Assembly: GCA_902489575.1 (NCBI GenBank)
Contig: CABUAQ010000047.1
Location: forward strand, 1-13,707
Direction of reading: 5' to 3'
Length of the DNA: 13,707 nucleotides
DNA from: an uncultured bacterium
Lineage (GTDB): Bacteria > Cyanobacteriota > Vampirovibrionia > Gastranaerophilales > Gastranaerophilaceae
How positions within the stretch are numbered: the first letter of the stretch is position 1; each line of letters begins with the position of its first letter. The notes beneath the pieces are model-generated. The model had not been told where the DNA came from. It made no database searches and was given only the letters and a program-made list of their open reading frames with translations. This document shows, one piece after another, positions 6,670 to 13,707 of the stretch. A program made the translations under genes and the position numbers.

Positions 6670-6698
6670 AGAATATCACAGGGGTAACCGTTTTTCAA
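6670..6698 (-). promoter_or_regulatory. Sigma-70-type promoter of gltX
   Basis: On the minus strand, TTGAAA (6693-6698) and TATTCT (6670-6675) are separated by 17 bases, and TG lies in the extended -10 position. The predicted transcription start is near 6663, giving a leader of roughly 28 bases before the gltX ATG with its AGAAGG. Confidence 0.65.
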
Positions 6699-6700
6699 GT

Positions 6701-6712
6701 TGGTATTTACCA
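6701..6712. repeat. TGGTA-TT-TACCA palindrome beside the gltX -35
   Basis: A perfect 5-bp inverted repeat with a 2-base centre lies just upstream of the gltX -35 element, on the side facing the helix-turn-helix reading frame. A second small palindrome, GGTAACC (6683-6689), lies inside the promoter spacer. Either could be an operator; there is no direct evidence. Confidence 0.3.
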
Positions 6713-6751
6713 GGGATAGTCATTTGGGATTTTCCATTCATCTAATTTAAT

Positions 6752-6934
6752 ATTAAATATGAAAGAGTTAGAAAAGGTTTATCACAATTGGATTTAGCTT
6801 TGAAAACGGGGTTAACAACAAGATCAATAAGTAGAATTGAGTGTGGAACAAATGATCCCAAATACTCAACTCTTGTGAGAATTGCAGAAGCTTTAAATGT
6901 AGAATTAGTAGAGTTATTAAGTTTCAAATTATAA
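6752..6934 (+). pseudogene. Cro/C1 (XRE)-type helix-turn-helix reading frame without a normal start codon
   Basis: The frame beginning at ATT 6752 encodes about 60 residues: KYERVRKGLSQLDLALKTG, TTRSISRIECGTNDP, then STLVRIAEALNVELVELL. This is a full XRE helix-turn-helix: GLSQLDLA is helix 2, TTRSISRIE the recognition helix, and TLVRIAEAL the last helix. The consensus continues upstream (NIKYERVRKG), but a TAA at 6743-6745 precedes it and the only possible initiator is ATT. The nearby ATG at 6759 is in another frame and terminates after 12 codons; one extra base in the AAAA run just after it would join that ATG to the frame. No Shine-Dalgarno is evident. It could be a decayed DNA-binding regulator, a gene with a rare ATT start, or a gene with a frameshift. 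It is divergent from gltX and ends six bases before the convergent FAD enzyme gene. Domain recognition is firm, gene status is not. Confidence 0.7.
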
Positions 6935-6940
6935 TAAGTT

Positions 6941-8326
6941 TTAGAAAATTTTATAAGGATTTAGAATATTTTTTGGATCAAAAGTTTTTTTAATAAGACG
7001 CATATAATCCAGAGCTCCGCCTTCTATAACCTTTGAAATATAAGCTTTTTTTTCTAAACCGATTCCGTGTTCACCGGAGATTATTCCGCCAAGCTTTATT
7101 GTAAGATTATAGATTTCAGACTTTGCAATTTTATAGTGTTTGTATTCCTCTTTGTCATTGTAGTCAATTGGGATTTGGGGATGAATGCTGCCATCTCCGA
7201 CATGACCCACCATACAGGCTGTTAAATTATGTCTGTTACAAATGTTTTGTATTCCTTTTACAAGTTTTGCCAGATTTTCGCGAGGAACAATTACATCGTC
7301 TGTGGTTACGTTTGGTTTCAATTTTGCACAGGCACCCATAGATGAGCGTCGAGCAGACCAGATATTATCGGCTTCCTGTTTATTTGTGGAAAATTGAATA
7401 CTTGAAGCTTTAAATTCTCGCAGTGTAGAACATATTGTTTGTCTTTGTTCTTCTATAGTTGAGTTAAACCCGTCTATCTCAATAATTAATGCTGCTTCTT
7501 TGTTTAGTAACAATCCTGTCGGGAAGAATTTTTCAACTGTTTGGATTGCATTTTTGTCCATAAAATCTATTGTTGTAGGGCAAATTTGTTTTTCGATTAT
7601 TTTATTAACTGCAGAGATAGAATCTTCTACTGTATCAAAATATGCCATAATAACTTGTGAAGCTTGGGGTTTTGTTAGTAATTTAACTGTTGCTTCAACA
7701 ACAATACCCAGAGTCCCTTCTGAACCGATAAAAAGACTTCCTAGATTGTATCCGGTAGCGTTTTTAATAGTATTTGAACCTGTTCTTATAAGCTGACCGT
7801 CTGCCATAACAACCCGCATATCAATGACGTAATCTTTTGTAGCTCCGTATTTAAAACATCTTGCCCCCGCAGAATTTTGAGCAATACTTCCGCCAATAGT
7901 CGATACTTTAAGGTTTGATGGATCCGGCGGATAAAATAACCCGAGTTTTTCAACTTCTTTTTGCAAATCCCCAACGATTACTCCGGGTTGAACTTTTGCA
8001 GTCATATTTACCGGATTTATTTCTAAAATCTTATTCATTTTGGAAAAATTTAACACAATTCCTCCATGAGTTGGGACACAGGCTCCAACTGTGTTTGTTC
8101 CTGCTCCACGACAAATGATAGGTGTCATATGTTTGTTTGCAATTTTTACTACCTGCTGTACATGTTCAATTGTTTCTACAAAGACAACAGCATCCGGAAT
8201 TTGTGTTTTTACAAAAGGGTCATTTGAGGCATCAACAGCGTATACGTATCTTTCTTCGATTTCTGAAAGCACGTTCTTACAAGGTAAAGTATTATTTAGT
8301 TCTTTGATTAAACTTTTAGTCAACAT
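6941..8326 (-). CDS. FAD-dependent 2-hydroxyacid dehydrogenase, GlcD/lactate dehydrogenase family
   Basis: 461 residues, typical for GlcD-like flavoproteins. The N-terminal PCMH-type FAD-binding domain (about 42-220) shows RGAGTNTVG (73-81), FYPPDPSN (131-138), STIGGSIAQNSAGARCFKYG (142-161) and GSEGTLGIV (201-209). The C-terminal FAD-oxidase domain has GHVGDGSIHP (374-383), SGEHGIGLEK (417-426) and FDPKNILNP (449-457). Members oxidise glycolate, D-lactate or related 2-hydroxyacids and pass electrons to the respiratory chain or an electron-transfer flavoprotein; the substrate cannot be settled here. No glcE/glcF (second flavin or iron-sulfur) partner is in the window. Its ATG lies inside the end of the giant coiled-coil gene (11-bp overlap), suggesting one transcript and translational coupling. 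No terminator is evident after its stop. Confidence 0.93.
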   Translation of the reverse strand: MLTKSLIKELNNTLPCKNVLSEIEERYVYAVDASNDPFVKTQIPDAVVFVETIEHVQQVVKIANKHMTPIICRGAGTNTVGACVPTHGGIVLNFSKMNKILEINPVNMTAKVQPGVIVGDLQKEVEKLGLFYPPDPSNLKVSTIGGSIAQNSAGARCFKYGATKDYVIDMRVVMADGQLIRTGSNTIKNATGYNLGSLFIGSEGTLGIVVEATVKLLTKPQASQVIMAYFDTVEDSISAVNKIIEKQICPTTIDFMDKNAIQTVEKFFPTGLLLNKEAALIIEIDGFNSTIEEQRQTICSTLREFKASSIQFSTNKQEADNIWSARRSSMGACAKLKPNVTTDDVIVPRENLAKLVKGIQNICNRHNLTACMVGHVGDGSIHPQIPIDYNDKEEYKHYKIAKSEIYNLTIKLGGIISGEHGIGLEKKAYISKVIEGGALDYMRLIKKTFDPKNILNPYKIF

Positions 8327-11300
8327 ATGATGCCAGTTTTTCTATATTTGTACTTAGTTTTGAAAGTTGTTTATCTATTTTATCAATTTTTCTTGTAACT
8401 TTAGAATCATCGATATCTTCAACTGCTGATAGAATTTTTTCCAAAGACATTTCAAGTCTGTCAATTCGTTCTTGCTGTTCTTCAAATCGATCTTCCAAAC
8501 CGCCTAATTTACTTAGTTGTTTTTCAAAGAAGGATAGACGTTCTTGCTGCTCGTCAAATTTTTCTTCAATTGAATTAAGTATTTCAGTTTGTTCAGGTAC
8601 TGATTGTTTCAAGTCTTGAATGGCAGATTTGATATCAACTATCTCATCAGAATTTGTCGATATTTTATTCATGCTCTCGCTGGCAGAATCAATCCATTCC
8701 CCCATATATATTAGAGCTTGACGCATAACTTTATCAGAAGCATTCGAGTGTTCAAGCATTTTAGTTACACGATCAACTTTTGTTGACAGTTCATCGGTTA
8801 TCGCGCTATAAGATTCACCCGATTTAACAAGCAATTGATTTGTCAAAGCATTGAGGCTCATTATATCAGTATTTATTCTGTCGAATTTTAATTTTAACCC
8901 AAGAACTTCTTCTTTTGACAATGAATTTTGCAGATCTTCTACAGAATTTCCAATATGGTTAATATTGTCCAAGATGTAAGAAAGTCTTGCAGCTTGAGTT
9001 TCTTGTTCATTTTCCTGAAGATTATTAAGAGCAAGTCTTAATTTTGCCAAGTCAGATTCAATATCCTGCATTGAGTAGGTGTAATCAGGATCTTCATTAG
9101 CGTTTGTAATTTGTTTTAATTGTTTTGTTACTTCTACAAGATTTTGGTTAATTTCATCCGTTTTTTCTTCTACAAAATCTTTAATATCTTCTGATTCTTC
9201 CACAAAGGAAACTTGTTCAAATATGGTTACAACAGCAGCCATAATTGACTCTTTCATTTCTCTAATAGTTTTTTTAATTTGTTTTGTACTATCGTTTGTG
9301 GTGAGGTTATTTACTTCAAGTGTCAACTCTTTTAAACATTTTTTCAGAGCTTCTGTTTTGTCGTTTTTGTCAAGATATTCAATGTAATCTGTTTGGGCAA
9401 TAATCAAATGTTTTACATCTTCAATTGATTGTCTTGCTTCTGAATTATCATCTGAGGCAATTACATCTATCTTATGATTCAATGTTTCAAGCATTGCAGT
9501 TATTTTTGCGTCTGATTCCGATAGCTTTTTAACATTGTCAACTTTTTCATCAATGTTTAGTATAGCAGACTTGATGTTTTCTATCTCGTTTGAAGTCTGT
9601 GAAGATGCTACACTATCAATTTTTTCATCAATATTGAGCAAAGTGTATTTAATGTCTTCTATGTTGTTTGAAGTTTCAGAAGATGCAACATTATCAATTT
9701 TGTTTTCTATTGAATCAAGTACATCTTTGATATTTTCAATTTCTTCAATATTTTCTACTCTGGCAGTTCTATTGAGAAGATTTTTTTCAAGTTTTGTTAT
9801 TGTGTTTTTGATGCTTTCTAATTCTTCAGAAGATGAAATATTATCAATTTTATCTTCGATAGAAGTTAAAACATCTTTAATATCTTCAATATCCTCTATG
9901 TTATCTGAAGCTGCAATTATATCGAGTTTTTCATTGATAATATTAAGAATTTCACTTGAACTGCCATCTTTGTCAAGGTGTTCTATTGCATCGCGAACTT
10001 CCTCAATAAGATCATAATCGTCAGTTGCAGCCAATATGTCAATTTTTTCGTTTATAAGTGCAAGCATAGAGCGGATTTGTTCATTTGAATTATCTCCGAT
10101 ATCTCCGTTTAATTGATCCAGAGCTTGTTTTATTTCTCCAATCCACTCTGAATTGTCAGAAAGTGTTAGAATATCAATTTTGCCGCTGATTTCTTCAAGC
10201 ATTGTTTGAATTTCACCGCCGGCAAGATACGATTTGATTTCTTCAAGCCAATCTTTATTTTGAATTTCTTTTGCTAGTTTTTCGATTTTATTGTTTAGCG
10301 ATAAAAGAAGATTATCATTACCTAATGTGGGTATGGATTTAAGTGTAGTTGTAGCTTTTTTCTGTTCTTCTTTAGGTATAATCTTTTCAATATCTTTATG
10401 AAGATTGTTGATATCTTGTTTTAATAAATCCAGAGCCCTAACAAAATCAAAGTTGTCTGCTCCAACAATAATTTCGTCATCTTCATAATCCTCGTCATCA
10501 GTATCAAATTCATCATCTTCAGTGTCTTCGTCAGTATCTTGGTCCGGATCTTTATCACTAACAGTATCAGAATCAGAATCTGAATCAACAGAAGTTTCGT
10601 CCGCTTCAATTATTTCCGGAGTCATTTCCGCTTTTACAACAGTAATTGAATCCATTTTACTTTTTATAATATTTAAAACCTCTTCAATTTCTGAATTATC
10701 ACCAGAAAGCTCTTTGATTAAATCAGAGAATTTGTTAAAATCTTCTTTTAAACCTTCGATAATTTTTATATTTTTATCGGTTTCAAATACTTTTTCGTAT
10801 TGGTTTGCCGCAAATCCATCAATATTATCAAAAGTATTATCAATATTTTCTTTTTGAATTTTGCTAAGTTCTTTTATTTTTGATTTAAAACATTTTTTAA
10901 GGTTTTCAATTGCAGATATTATCTCTTCATTGTTTACAGAAACAGTGAGCATAGATTTTAATTCTTCATGACTTGTCGTTATTTTTTCGCTTATTGAATT
11001 TTTAATATCCTCAGCTGCTTCTTTAAGCATGGCTTTTTGTTCATTTTTAAATGAAGAAATCTGTTCAACGAATGTTTTGAATTCTGCCATATGCTCAGCT
11101 TCAGGCGGAGAAATTCTGTTCAAATTTTCGTCTAAATCAGCTCTCAGGTTATCGATTTTAATTATAACAGCATCGATATCACCAAGTATAAAATCTCTGA
11201 GATTATTTTCTGTTTTAGATAAGTTATTTGATATTTGATTGTACGTATCTTCAAGTTTTTCAAACGTACTTTTTGAATATTTTGTGCATTCGGTTAAGTC

Positions 11301-13700
11301 ATCTTGTACTGAATCATGAAGAATTTCCAAATGTTCTTTTACGTTTTCACTTTGACCTCTCTCAGTACTGTTTGTAAGAGCTGAAATCATTGCTTTTAAC
11401 GGCTCAAGTTCCAAAATCAGTTGATCGGTTTTAGAGTTAAGATTGCTTATAACGTCAGTGTTAATGAGTTCAAGTTCCTGTTTAAAATCGATTAATCTGT
11501 TATCGGTAACTGTCAACCTTTCATATAAGTCAATATTTTCGGAGTTTGCGTGTCTTAATTCTTTTATAAAATCAAGTAATATTGCTGTTTTTTCTTCAAT
11601 AAGTTCAGCATTATATACAAATCCGTGTTCGAGTTTATTTTCAATATTGGAAGTCAAAAGGTCTAAGTTATTACCCAATTCTTCCAGTTTTTCTGAAACG
11701 AATTCAGATATATTGTTTTCTGTAGTCCCTTTTTCATAGTTAAGAGCGCTAAATGTTTCTCCAAGGGTTTTTATCTGGTTTTTTATTTCTAAAATTTCTG
11801 CAGCTGATTCTTTTAATCCCGGTTGTAATGTTCTATCTTCCGATTCAAGAATTGTTCTAAATTCATCTATTTTCGAAATAATTTCAGTAAGAGCATTTTC
11901 ACTTGATGTAGTGTAGCGGCTTAATTCTGTTTCAACATTATTGAATTTTTGGCAAATATCTTCACTTATTCCTTTATCAGAAGTGTCAAGAAGTTCTTTT
12001 ATTGTGTTTGTGTATTTTTCTATAGATGCGGCTGTTTGTTTGTTTATGTTATCAATTTCATCAAAATTAGAACGTTTATTTTCCAGAAATTCTTTTATTT
12101 CTGAGATGGATTTTTTCAGTTCGGTGTTATCAATTTCGGTTATGTTGTTAAGATAGTCGGAAATTGTTACAAGTTTTTCATCAATGTCAGCAGATTTCTT
12201 GCTCATTTCTTCTACAGATGCAGAAATCTGTTCAATATTGTTTTTTTCTGCAGTATTTTGCAGTTTAGCCAATATTTCATCTGACGTTTGGGAAATATGT
12301 TCCAAATCTGCTTTTTGAGCAACGGTTTGAAGTTTTTGCAGTGTTTCTTCAGTGTTTTCTTTAACTTTTGATTCGATAAGCCAGCTTTCTAATTTTGAGG
12401 TTTTGTCGTAAAGGTTATAAAACTCTTCATCAAAATTGATTTTATCGATCATATCTTCAATTTCATCTGTTTTTGACGCAAGTTTATTAATGTCCTCTGC
12501 TATTGGAAGATTGTCAATTTTTTCTGTTATTTCTTTTGTTAAAGCTGCAGTTTTTTGTATAGTATCAAAGTTTAGCTTATTTGTTTCTAAAAGATGGTCA
12601 ATATCTTCTTTTTGCGGAAGTATAGAAAGCATTTTTGAAATATGATTTTTAATTTCATAACTTTCTTTTTCAAAAGAGATATCATTGATTGATTCCAAAA
12701 TTTTGGCACTGATAATTTCATTCAAATCCGTAATAATATTTTTGATTATTGAAAGATCATTAATCAAAGTTGAAATTTTAGTTTCAATGTCACGAATGTC
12801 GTTACTGTTGTCTGCTTTATTAATTTCTTCTGATAGACTTTGAAGTTTGTTAAACAGATTTTGCAGTGAATCTTCCAATACTGTAGTATCCGGAAGGGTT
12901 TCAATATTTTTTGAAACTCTTGCGAGTGTTTGTTTAACTTCATTTGTTTGGTTAATCAGGGCTTCGGTTTTATTTGAAATTGTTGTAAAAAGCTCCTTTG
13001 AGGTCATATCGTCAAACTTTTCTTTTATGATATTTTCTAAATCATTTTTACCTGCAAGGTTTGAAATTTTTTCAGATATTTCTTCATATTTTTCTATAAT
13101 CGCCTCAATTACTCCCTGAGTTAATTTTAGACTTTCATTTGTAGATACATTTGTAAGGATTTCATCAAGATTTTTTTCTTTTTTTTCAATTGAAACAAGA
13201 TCTGCTGTCAATATATCAATATTAGTACAAATTTTCTCAATATTAGTCAATATATTATCGCTAAATTCTGACTGATCAACTTTTTTAAGGGACTCTGCTG
13301 CAATTCTCAAATCTGAAATGATTGCAGCCAATGTATTTTTATAATTTTTGTTAAAGGAATCAATATCACTTGTCAGTTCGTCGATTATATCATTTTGAAC
13401 TTTTTTAGAGATCCTTTTTTTGCTTATTTTATCAAGTTTTGTTTCAAAAGTTGCAAATGTTTCTTTCTGTTTTTGGCTATCTTTACAAAATTTTGTAATA
13501 TTTGTAGAAATTTTATTGAACAATTCTTTCATTTCAGAATTATTAACATGCTTGTTATCATCTTCAGAAATCAATTTCAAAGATGGCTCCAATTCAGTAA
13601 TAACACTAAATGCCGCAGAATATCTCTCATTAATATTTTTAGCAGCTTCATTTAAATATGCTTTTACTAAATCAACTGAAATCATATTTTTATCAAGCAA
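8316..13700 (-). CDS. Giant coiled-coil repeat protein of unknown function
   Basis: About 1,794 residues, almost wholly predicted coiled coil: rich in Glu, Lys, Asp, Ile, Leu, Ser and Asn, very poor in Pro and Trp, with no membrane segment and no signal peptide in what is visible. Regions: a long N-terminal heptad domain (1 to about 1030), an Asp/Glu-rich linker (1034-1076), a repeat zone of [E/N]KID cores (about 1170-1415) including tandem 26-residue units (about 1311-1389), a segment with a non-heptad block DKVMRQALIYMGEWIDSASE (near residue 1660), and a 24-residue duplication with FDEQQER/FEEQQER (1715 and 1739). I infer an elongated cytoplasmic scaffold or filament; no family is recognised. 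The TTG at 13700 is seven bases from the window edge, the frame stays open to the edge, and no ribosome binding site is visible, so the true start may lie outside. The ATG at codon 6 is an alternative. It overlaps the FAD enzyme gene by 11 bp. Confidence 0.9.
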   Translation of the reverse strand: MLDKNMISVDLVKAYLNEAAKNINERYSAAFSVITELEPSLKLISEDDNKHVNNSEMKELFNKISTNITKFCKDSQKQKETFATFETKLDKISKKRISKKVQNDIIDELTSDIDSFNKNYKNTLAAIISDLRIAAESLKKVDQSEFSDNILTNIEKICTNIDILTADLVSIEKKEKNLDEILTNVSTNESLKLTQGVIEAIIEKYEEISEKISNLAGKNDLENIIKEKFDDMTSKELFTTISNKTEALINQTNEVKQTLARVSKNIETLPDTTVLEDSLQNLFNKLQSLSEEINKADNSNDIRDIETKISTLINDLSIIKNIITDLNEIISAKILESINDISFEKESYEIKNHISKMLSILPQKEDIDHLLETNKLNFDTIQKTAALTKEITEKIDNLPIAEDINKLASKTDEIEDMIDKINFDEEFYNLYDKTSKLESWLIESKVKENTEETLQKLQTVAQKADLEHISQTSDEILAKLQNTAEKNNIEQISASVEEMSKKSADIDEKLVTISDYLNNITEIDNTELKKSISEIKEFLENKRSNFDEIDNINKQTAASIEKYTNTIKELLDTSDKGISEDICQKFNNVETELSRYTTSSENALTEIISKIDEFRTILESEDRTLQPGLKESAAEILEIKNQIKTLGETFSALNYEKGTTENNISEFVSEKLEELGNNLDLLTSNIENKLEHGFVYNAELIEEKTAILLDFIKELRHANSENIDLYERLTVTDNRLIDFKQELELINTDVISNLNSKTDQLILELEPLKAMISALTNSTERGQSENVKEHLEILHDSVQDDLTECTKYSKSTFEKLEDTYNQISNNLSKTENNLRDFILGDIDAVIIKIDNLRADLDENLNRISPPEAEHMAEFKTFVEQISSFKNEQKAMLKEAAEDIKNSISEKITTSHEELKSMLTVSVNNEEIISAIENLKKCFKSKIKELSKIQKENIDNTFDNIDGFAANQYEKVFETDKNIKIIEGLKEDFNKFSDLIKELSGDNSEIEEVLNIIKSKMDSITVVKAEMTPEIIEADETSVDSDSDSDTVSDKDPDQDTDEDTEDDEFDTDDEDYEDDEIIVGADNFDFVRALDLLKQDINNLHKDIEKIIPKEEQKKATTTLKSIPTLGNDNLLLSLNNKIEKLAKEIQNKDWLEEIKSYLAGGEIQTMLEEISGKIDILTLSDNSEWIGEIKQALDQLNGDIGDNSNEQIRSMLALINEKIDILAATDDYDLIEEVRDAIEHLDKDGSSSEILNIINEKLDIIAASDNIEDIEDIKDVLTSIEDKIDNISSSEELESIKNTITKLEKNLLNRTARVENIEEIENIKDVLDSIENKIDNVASSETSNNIEDIKYTLLNIDEKIDSVASSQTSNEIENIKSAILNIDEKVDNVKKLSESDAKITAMLETLNHKIDVIASDDNSEARQSIEDVKHLIIAQTDYIEYLDKNDKTEALKKCLKELTLEVNNLTTNDSTKQIKKTIREMKESIMAAVVTIFEQVSFVEESEDIKDFVEEKTDEINQNLVEVTKQLKQITNANEDPDYTYSMQDIESDLAKLRLALNNLQENEQETQAARLSYILDNINHIGNSVEDLQNSLSKEEVLGLKLKFDRINTDIMSLNALTNQLLVKSGESYSAITDELSTKVDRVTKMLEHSNASDKVMRQALIYMGEWIDSASESMNKISTNSDEIVDIKSAIQDLKQSVPEQTEILNSIEEKFDEQQERLSFFEKQLSKLGGLEDRFEEQQERIDRLEMSLEKILSAVEDIDDSKVTRKIDKIDKQLSKLSTNIEKLASYVD
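8430..8570 (-). repeat. 24-codon tandem duplication near the C-terminus of the giant protein
   Basis: Residues 1711-1732 (EEKFDEQQERLSFFEKQLSKL region) and 1733-1757 (EDRFEEQQERIDRLEMSLEKI region) align with a 24-residue period. This suggests an internal duplication just before the C-terminal coiled-coil end. Confidence 0.7.
9463..10180 (-). repeat. Array of KID-core repeats within the giant coiled-coil gene
   Basis: The motif [N/E/D/G]K[I/L]D, mostly followed by [I/N/S]xxxS, recurs in register, with DNA matches to ATATCAATTTT on the plus strand beginning at about 9463, 9535, 9613, 9691, 9841, 9919, 10036 and 10171. The spacings are 24, 26, 26, 50, 26, 39 and 45 codons. The three central units (about 9537-9614, 9615-9692 and 9693-9770) are tandem 78-bp repeats encoding IE[D/N]IK..L..I[D/E][E/N]K[I/V]DNVASS-like units, the most recent-looking duplications. 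Confidence 0.8.
10473..10601 (-). other. Aspartate/glutamate-rich low-complexity linker in the giant protein
   Basis: Residues 1034-1076 are dominated by Asp, Glu, Ser and Thr (SDSDSD, then DTDEDTEDDEF, then DDEDYEDDE). It interrupts the coiled coil and probably forms a flexible, strongly negative hinge, possibly ion-binding, between the two rod halves. Confidence 0.85.
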
Positions 13701-13707
13701 ATTTCTT

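Noticed and set aside
6742..6927. 61-codon minus-strand ORF between gltX and the FAD enzyme gene
   Set aside because: It is the antisense shadow of the plus-strand XRE helix-turn-helix frame, which has the recognisable protein sequence.
8091..8330. Overlapping plus-strand ORFs inside the FAD enzyme gene
   Set aside because: Shadows of a strongly conserved minus-strand coding region; no independent evidence.
9463..10180. CRISPR-like or non-coding tandem repeat array
   Set aside because: Repeats are diverged, codon-phased (multiples of three) and sit within an open coding frame; they are protein repeats.
9535..13655. Several plus-strand ORFs of 60-160 codons across the giant gene
   Set aside because: They are Ser/Phe/Ile-rich mirror images of a Glu/Asp/Lys-rich coiled-coil gene, with no starts or families of their own.

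Overview
This AT-rich window reads as a stretch of bacterial chromosome from an uncultured-type gut lineage. My best guess is the non-photosynthetic cyanobacterial relatives (Vampirovibrionia/Melainabacteria, order Gastranaerophilales). The reason is a prepilin-like protein with the N-terminus GFTLSEVLITLGVIGVVA, a style I associate with that group, together with low GC and ordinary Gram-negative-type housekeeping genes. This is inference; no rRNA or other definitive marker is present.

Layout, left to right. (1) A degenerate HD-GYP protein with a GAF-like front half is on the minus strand. It is divergent from (2) a family 2 glycosyltransferase on the plus strand, and the 215-bp gap between them holds an 11-bp direct repeat and an inverted repeat. 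(3) Convergent to the glycosyltransferase is a remnant of the cell-division (dcw) cluster: rsmH (mraW) followed by an ftsL-like small membrane protein. Upstream of rsmH, behind a strong hairpin, is a 73-codon orphan gene. (4) Divergent from that orphan is a type IV prepilin/pseudopilin-like gene. Its well-formed ATG and Shine-Dalgarno are separated from the pilin frame by a run of nine G. (5) A bidirectional terminator separates it from gltX on the minus strand, which has a good sigma-70 promoter. (6) Behind gltX, on the opposite strand and hidden under a spurious antisense ORF, is a short Cro/C1-type helix-turn-helix reading frame with no normal start codon. (7) The last 6.8 kb are a minus-strand pair: a giant coiled-coil protein of about 1,794 residues, whose 3' end overlaps by 11 bp the start of a GlcD-type FAD-dependent 2-hydroxyacid dehydrogenase.

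The most interesting signal is the poly-G tract at 4372-4380. In the sequence as given, translation from the good start at 4342 stops immediately after the tract. With one G fewer it runs straight into the prepilin. This is the architecture of a phase-variable (slipped-strand) contingency gene, caught in the OFF phase, controlling a pilin-like surface or secretion protein. Other points worth a second look are the HD-GYP protein with both key metal-ligand pairs replaced, the giant repeat-bearing coiled-coil protein coupled to an FAD enzyme, and the start-less regulator. No tRNA, rRNA, CRISPR array, insertion sequence or attachment site was seen. No stretch longer than 300 bases lacks a gene.
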